Below are positions 7,701 to 13,700 of a DNA stretch of 16,293 bases, in pieces. The DNA comes from an uncultured Collinsella sp. Its GTDB lineage: Bacteria > Actinomycetota > Coriobacteriia > Coriobacteriales > Coriobacteriaceae. The position numbers and the translations under genes were made by a program. The stretch spans positions 1-16,293 of the forward strand of contig CAKUEZ010000042.1 of assembly GCA_934646965.1 (NCBI GenBank), read 5' to 3'. Below the pieces are notes generated by a model. That model did no database searches. It was not told where the DNA came from and was given only the letters and a program-made list of their open reading frames with translations. How positions within the stretch are numbered: the first letter of the stretch is position 1; every line of letters begins with the position of its first letter.

Positions 7701-10700
7701 CCGTGCCGCGGAAGATGGACGAGCCCGTAACCGTGATGGTCACCTGTCCATCGGATTCGAACTGCGCGTAGTACGTCATATCCTGCGTGGCGGTCACATC
7801 AAGGGTCGTCGCGGTCTCGACAATCGAGGTACCCTCCTTGTCGGTGCTCCAGCCCACAAAGCGATAGCCCATGCCGGCCACAGCGGTCAGCTCCACCTGA
7901 TCGCCTACGGCAAAGCTGCCACTGCCCGTAACACGGCAGCCCCTGCTCGAGGCCTTGTCCTTTACCACGACCTCGCCCGAAACGGTCACCTCGTACGGAT
8001 CGGCAAACACGGCCTGGAGCTCCAGCGCATCATCGTCGAGCCCCTCGACTATATCCTTGTCGAGCTTAACCCAGCAATGGGCGTCACAACTCAGCAGCGA
8101 CTTGTTACCCTCGGCATCCAGGACATACCAACCGACAAAACGCTTGGTTCCCATGGGCGTAGCGTTGAGTTCGACCGTATCACCGAACTGATAGGAGCCC
8201 TCACCGCTCAGGGTGCCCACGCCATCGTCACTCGCACTCAAAACGACCTGATAGGACTTAGGCTTAAAGGTCGCCGTATAGGTGGCATCACCCGTGACCT
8301 TAACGGTACAGTCGGCGTTCTCACTGATCGTCTCGCCCTTGTCGTCCGTCCAGCCGGCAAACGAATACCCGGTGTTGGCGATTGCACGAAGCGTTGCACG
8401 GTCGCCGGCTTCATAGCCGCCAAAGCCGCTCACGGCTCCACCCTCGGCAGGCGAGGCAACCGTGCTCACGACATACGAACCCGACGCAAAGACGGCGTAG
8501 AGCGACGTGTCCTCGCGCACGGTAAATCGATAGGTTTTCTTGGAGCTCACGCATGTGCCGTTGCGGAACCAGCCAACAAAAGACGTATCCTCGGCGGCAA
8601 CCGCGCGCACGGTGACAACTTGCCCGGCGGCATACGTCCCCGCGCCCTTGACCGTACCCAAGCTCTCTTCGCACGAAACGTCCACCGTATATTGCTTTGC
8701 CGAGAACACGGCTTGGAGCGTCGTGTCGGACGTCGGAACCACGTGATAGGTGCTGTCGCGGCTCACCACGGCGCCCGAAGCGTCGGCCCAATACTCAAAC
8801 GCATAGCCCGAAAGCGCGTGCGCCGTCAGCGTGGCGGCATGCCCCGCCTCGACGATACCCGCGCCCTCGACCCAGCCGGCAGCACTCGATTCGACCAGCG
8901 AACCGGTGCCGGAATCGACTACCGTCGTGGCGTCGACTTCATAGCTTTTTGCCATAAAGCGAGCGACGTGCACATGGCTGCGCTCCTGGTGGCAGGTGAA
9001 CTCCGCATCGGCAGACTCAAACGTGCCGTCGGCCGTATACCAACCAGTAAAGACGTAACCAGGATTGGGCGTCGCCTTCAGGGCAACCTCCGCACCGCGG
9101 TCCGCAAGGATGCGGCTCGCCTTGACGGTACCACCCTCTGCAGGATCGGCGAGGGGCACGCAGACGGTATCGATGGGCACAAAGGCCGCGGTAATAACAC
9201 AGCGCCCGGTTTTACCGCGAGCTTTGGCAACCAACGAGGTCTCGTGCTTAAGGCTCTTCAGACGCCCGTTGACATACCAGCCCCGGAACAAAAAGCCAGG
9301 ATGGGCCTTGGCCGTCAGATGAAGGGTCTCCCCCAGCTTAAACTTATCGGTCGTGGGGTTCACCACGGTTCCGTTGCACGTCACGGTACCGCCGAGCCAC
9401 GAATCGGCCGTCACCATGACCTCGGGCTTTGAGTCGGTAAAGATCGCGGTATAGGTATCGCTCTTGGTAACCTTAACGACCAGCTCGGCGGTGTCGTACT
9501 CCTTACCGGAGTCATCCTTCCAATGATCGAAGCGGTAGCCATCGTTGGCCTTCGCCTTGAGCATCACCGTGTCGCCGTATCCGCAGGTAACCGAAGATGC
9601 CCCCGGATGCCCCTCGATCTCAACCGTACCGCGCTCCACAAAGGTCTTCTTGGCCTTCGCTGTCACGGTATACGCGTTTTCCTCAAACACCGCACGCACG
9701 GTGCATTCCACGTCCTCGGGATAGAACTCAAGGTAGCTGGGGTCGGTACCCAGCAGCAGGTCCGTCTTAGCGTCGTACCAGCCCTTAAAGGTAAATTGTT
9801 TGCTCGCCTCAGCCGTGAGCTCAATGCTCAGCGTGGCAGGCTCGCCCTTCATGCAATAGCCTTCGCCATGCACCAAATATTTGCCCGCCATGGCCGCGGC
9901 CGGCTCAACGACCACGTCCACCTTGCAGGCGCGCGTAAACTTCGCTTGGATCACGCAGTCGGTAATGGGCTCAAAGGTATAAGAACGCTCGCTCGAAACC
10001 AGCGTCGAGGTGGCATCCGAGCCGCCGTTGCTCAGATACCAGCCGTCAAAGATATAGCCCTCGGTCGGCGTTGCCTCCGCGGTCACGCGCTCGCCTTCGG
10101 GAACCTCGAGCACCATACCGGCAGTCTCGCCGCGCTTCAGCGTAACGGTGCCGCCCTCGAGCGGGTCGGCCTCGGCACGCACGGTATGCGTATCCCTGCC
10201 GTCCATCACGGCCTCGATCCGGGCATTGCCGTTAACGCGGTATTCGCAAACCTCCTGTTTGTTGGTTATCGTGATGCCCTGCGCATCGGTTTCGCGCCAC
10301 TCCACAAACCGGTACGTCTTCTCCGGATTGTCGGGGCGCACCTTGGGCCGCATCGTAAACGTGAGGATGTCCCCATCCTTCGCACGAACCTTGCCGTCCA
10401 CGACCGGCACGCCATCGCACAGCACCTCCGCGCTGTCGGAGGGGTCGGTATTCACCAGGATGGTCTTGTCCGCCTTGCGGAAGCGTGCAACCAGATGGCG
10501 GTCGACCTCGGCCTCAAAGCTATACGTACGCTTGGGCGAAACCTCGATGCCGTCCTCGAACCATCCCACAAAGGCATAATCGGGACCCTCGCTCGCGGTG
10601 ACCATCGCCCAGTCGCCACGCGTAATGCTCTGCGTCACGGGACTTGCGGTGCAGCCGGTCGAAAAATCGGCCTGAATGCCATCGGCTTCGGCGACCGCCG

Positions 10701-13700
10701 TGATCTCGACTTTCTTCTCAAAAACGGCCGTCATCTTTACGACCTCGGGCGTCGCTTTCGTAATGGTCATCGTCTTGAGAGGAGATGTCGAGACCTCGAC
10801 GCCGTCCTCTTTCCAACATACGAAGCGATAGCCAGGATTGGCAACAGCCTCCAGCGTGGCGACCGTTCCCTCATAGTGGATACCGCCGCCGGTAACGACG
10901 CCGCCTACCTCAGGCTGCGCGGTGGCAATAATCTCGATCTTATGGTCACCATGAGGCTTAGGCTTCTTGTGGTCGTCGATGATGTCCTTGATTTCCTTGA
11001 GCACCTTGGTGCCCACGGCGGCAACATCCTCAATGTTATCGGCCATGCCGATCTCGATCACCGCGTCGGCCGCGATGGGGTCGACGATCTCGCCCAGGCC
11101 GTACATGGTTGCGAGAACGGCCGCGGCGGTAATCGCGGCGATGAGCGCAGCCTTTAGCGCCGCGAGCGACTCGGCAGGGTCAGTCGCCTCGCGGAAATGC
11201 GCGGTGTACTGCACATCTCCCTCGAGCACAAACGTGTAGGACGGACCATCGTCGCCGGTAAAGACGACGTTGCCGAGGGCATCGGTCGCATAGTCAAACA
11301 CATAGCCGGGCGACGGGACCGCCACGACCGTAACACGCGACCCGATGCCGTAGAGACCGGTAGAGAGGAACTGTCCGAGCGGCTGGCCGTTTTCATCGAC
11401 TCCGTCCACACTCAGAACAACACTCGCCTGCGGGGCACAGTAGCGCGGCGTGATCTCGATCTTGGGACCGTATGCATCATAGTGCTCGGGTACGTCCTCC
11501 TCGTTCACCGTATAGGTAAAATCGAGCTGATCGCTCACGGCGTAGGCATCATCGCCCTCGCCCAGATACCAACCCAGGAACTGGGCATTGTCCGTGACGG
11601 CGGAAACCTCAACCGTCTCGCCGGCATTGCGATAGCAGTTTTGAGCGGTAACGCTCAGATGCGCAAAATCCTGCGACGAATCGGTCGCCTGCGCATCGTT
11701 GATATGCACCGCATAGTCCTTGAGCTTAAATCGCGCCTCGAGGGACAGGTCTATATCCGGCGTAAACGTATAGACCGCCTCTTTGGAGATATACCTTTCG
11801 GTCTCGGTATCATACCAGCCCTTAAAGGTAAGGTTATCGTTGAGCATTCCCAGAGCACCGGCATCGAGCGTGACCTCGGTGCCCGCATCGATCGTCATCG
11901 CACCGGAAACATCGGGCAGCTCAACGCCGTCCATCAACTTGCATCCGCGCCGATTGTTCGCTTGGACATAAGAGATAGTAAGCGGTGACGACGCGGGCTT
12001 CTTGAGATGCAAAACGCCCTTGGTCTGGGTTTCAAAATGCGAATAGCCGTCGTCATACACGAGCTTTACGGGCTGTCCGTCCATCGACTCATCGAAGACG
12101 TCACCGTCGCAGGGGGTCGCCTTAAGGTACTCGCCGAGCTCTTCCTTTATGAGGGCCTCGTAGTTCCAAATCGATACCGAATGCGGGTAATCGAGCTCGA
12201 CGCTCATACCCTCGAGCGAAATGGTCTCCCCTGGCTCATAGACCATATTGTCAGGGTCGCAGGAGATTTCAACGTTCTTGAGCACCTTGCCCACCGGAAC
12301 GGGTAGGCAGCCATTGCACCTCTCCCAAACAGCTTTGGGATGCCCGTTAGCATACTTTGAAATCATCTTAGCGGGGACCATGACGGTCATGTTGTACTTG
12401 GGAAACGTGTCGGTATTGATGAGCACTGCATGGTTGCACCCAAGGAATACGGTCTCGAGATTGGTGCCGTCAAATGCCCCTTTCGGCAACTCCTCGATCT
12501 TAGAGTTATAGGGAAGCGTCAGCCCGCCGCTCAAGTCAGTGCCGGAGAAGCAGTTGTGACCAAGCGTTTCGACCGTTGTATTGCTCTCGAGCCCTGTGGT
12601 AGCAAGGCTCGAGCAGTACCTGAACGCGCAATCGCCAATCGATGTAATGGAGGCGTTCTTGTCCAAGCCGGTATCGGACAAAGCCTCGCACCGCTCGTAG
12701 GCCATGGTGGGAATCGACGTGAGACCAACAACCTTGTCGAGCCCCGTGGACACCAGCCCGCTCCTGGCAAAAGCAGCCTCGCCCATCGAGCCGATGGTGG
12801 CAGTCTCGTTGATATTCAGGCTCGTAAGCGACTTGCAACCATAGAACGCCTCTTTCCCGATGGTACCGATGGTCATGCCGGAAAGGGTGATATCGGTGAG
12901 ATTCGGGCAGTTATAGAAGGCGTGCAGTCCAATTTTAGAAATGGAGTTGTTCTCAAAGCGAACTGAGCGCAGATTGGTGGAGTCGGCGCAGAGTTGTGCG
13001 TCGACTTCATCCACCCCGTAATCGACAATCAAATTCGTTACCATTCGACCGTCGACAGAGTTCTCGCGCGGGTTGTTCTCATCAATCTCTACCGTAAGAT
13101 TTCCGTTTGCATCGCACGGATACAGATAGTAGTTGGGCATGAGCTTGGCATACTCATAGGCCGCCTGCTGCAGGCTGCCCTTGCTGTACGTGACAAGGCG
13201 CGTGTAGCCATCGTCATACACCAGCTGTATGGGTTCTCCGTCCATCGACTCATCGAAGACGTCGCCATCACAGGGGGTCGCCGTAAGGTACTCGCCCATC
13301 TCGCGTGTCAAGAGCGACTCGTAGTCGCTAATGGTCAACGAATGCGGGTACTGAAAGTTGACACTCATGCCCTCGAGCGAAATCTTTTCCCCCGGCTGAT
13401 AGGCCATCTTGTCGGGATCACGCGAGATCTCAATCCCCTGGAGCACCTTGCCCACGGGGACGGGTAGGCAGCCGTTGCATTTTTCCCAGACCTGCCTGGG
13501 CTCCCCCTTGCTGTACTTCGAAATCATCTTTGCGGGGACCATAACCGTCATGTTGCGCTTGGGGAACGTGTCGGTATTAATGAGCACCGCATGGTCGCAG
13601 GCAAGGAACACGGTCTCGAGTTTGGTGCCGTAAAACGCGCGACTCGGCAGTTCCTCGATCCTGGAGCCGTAGGGCAATACGAGCCCGTCGCTCATATCCG

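Noticed and set aside
4144..9432. 1,762-codon plus-strand open frame inside the adhesin gene
   Set aside because: It is in exact codon register opposite the sense frame, rich in Arg/His/Gly with no recognisable domain, signal or ribosome site. The sense strand has clear homologous repeats, so this is a codon-bias shadow.
9523..11157. 544-codon plus-strand open frame
   Set aside because: Same codon-aligned antisense register as the longer shadow. The sense strand here encodes clear GW-core beta repeats.
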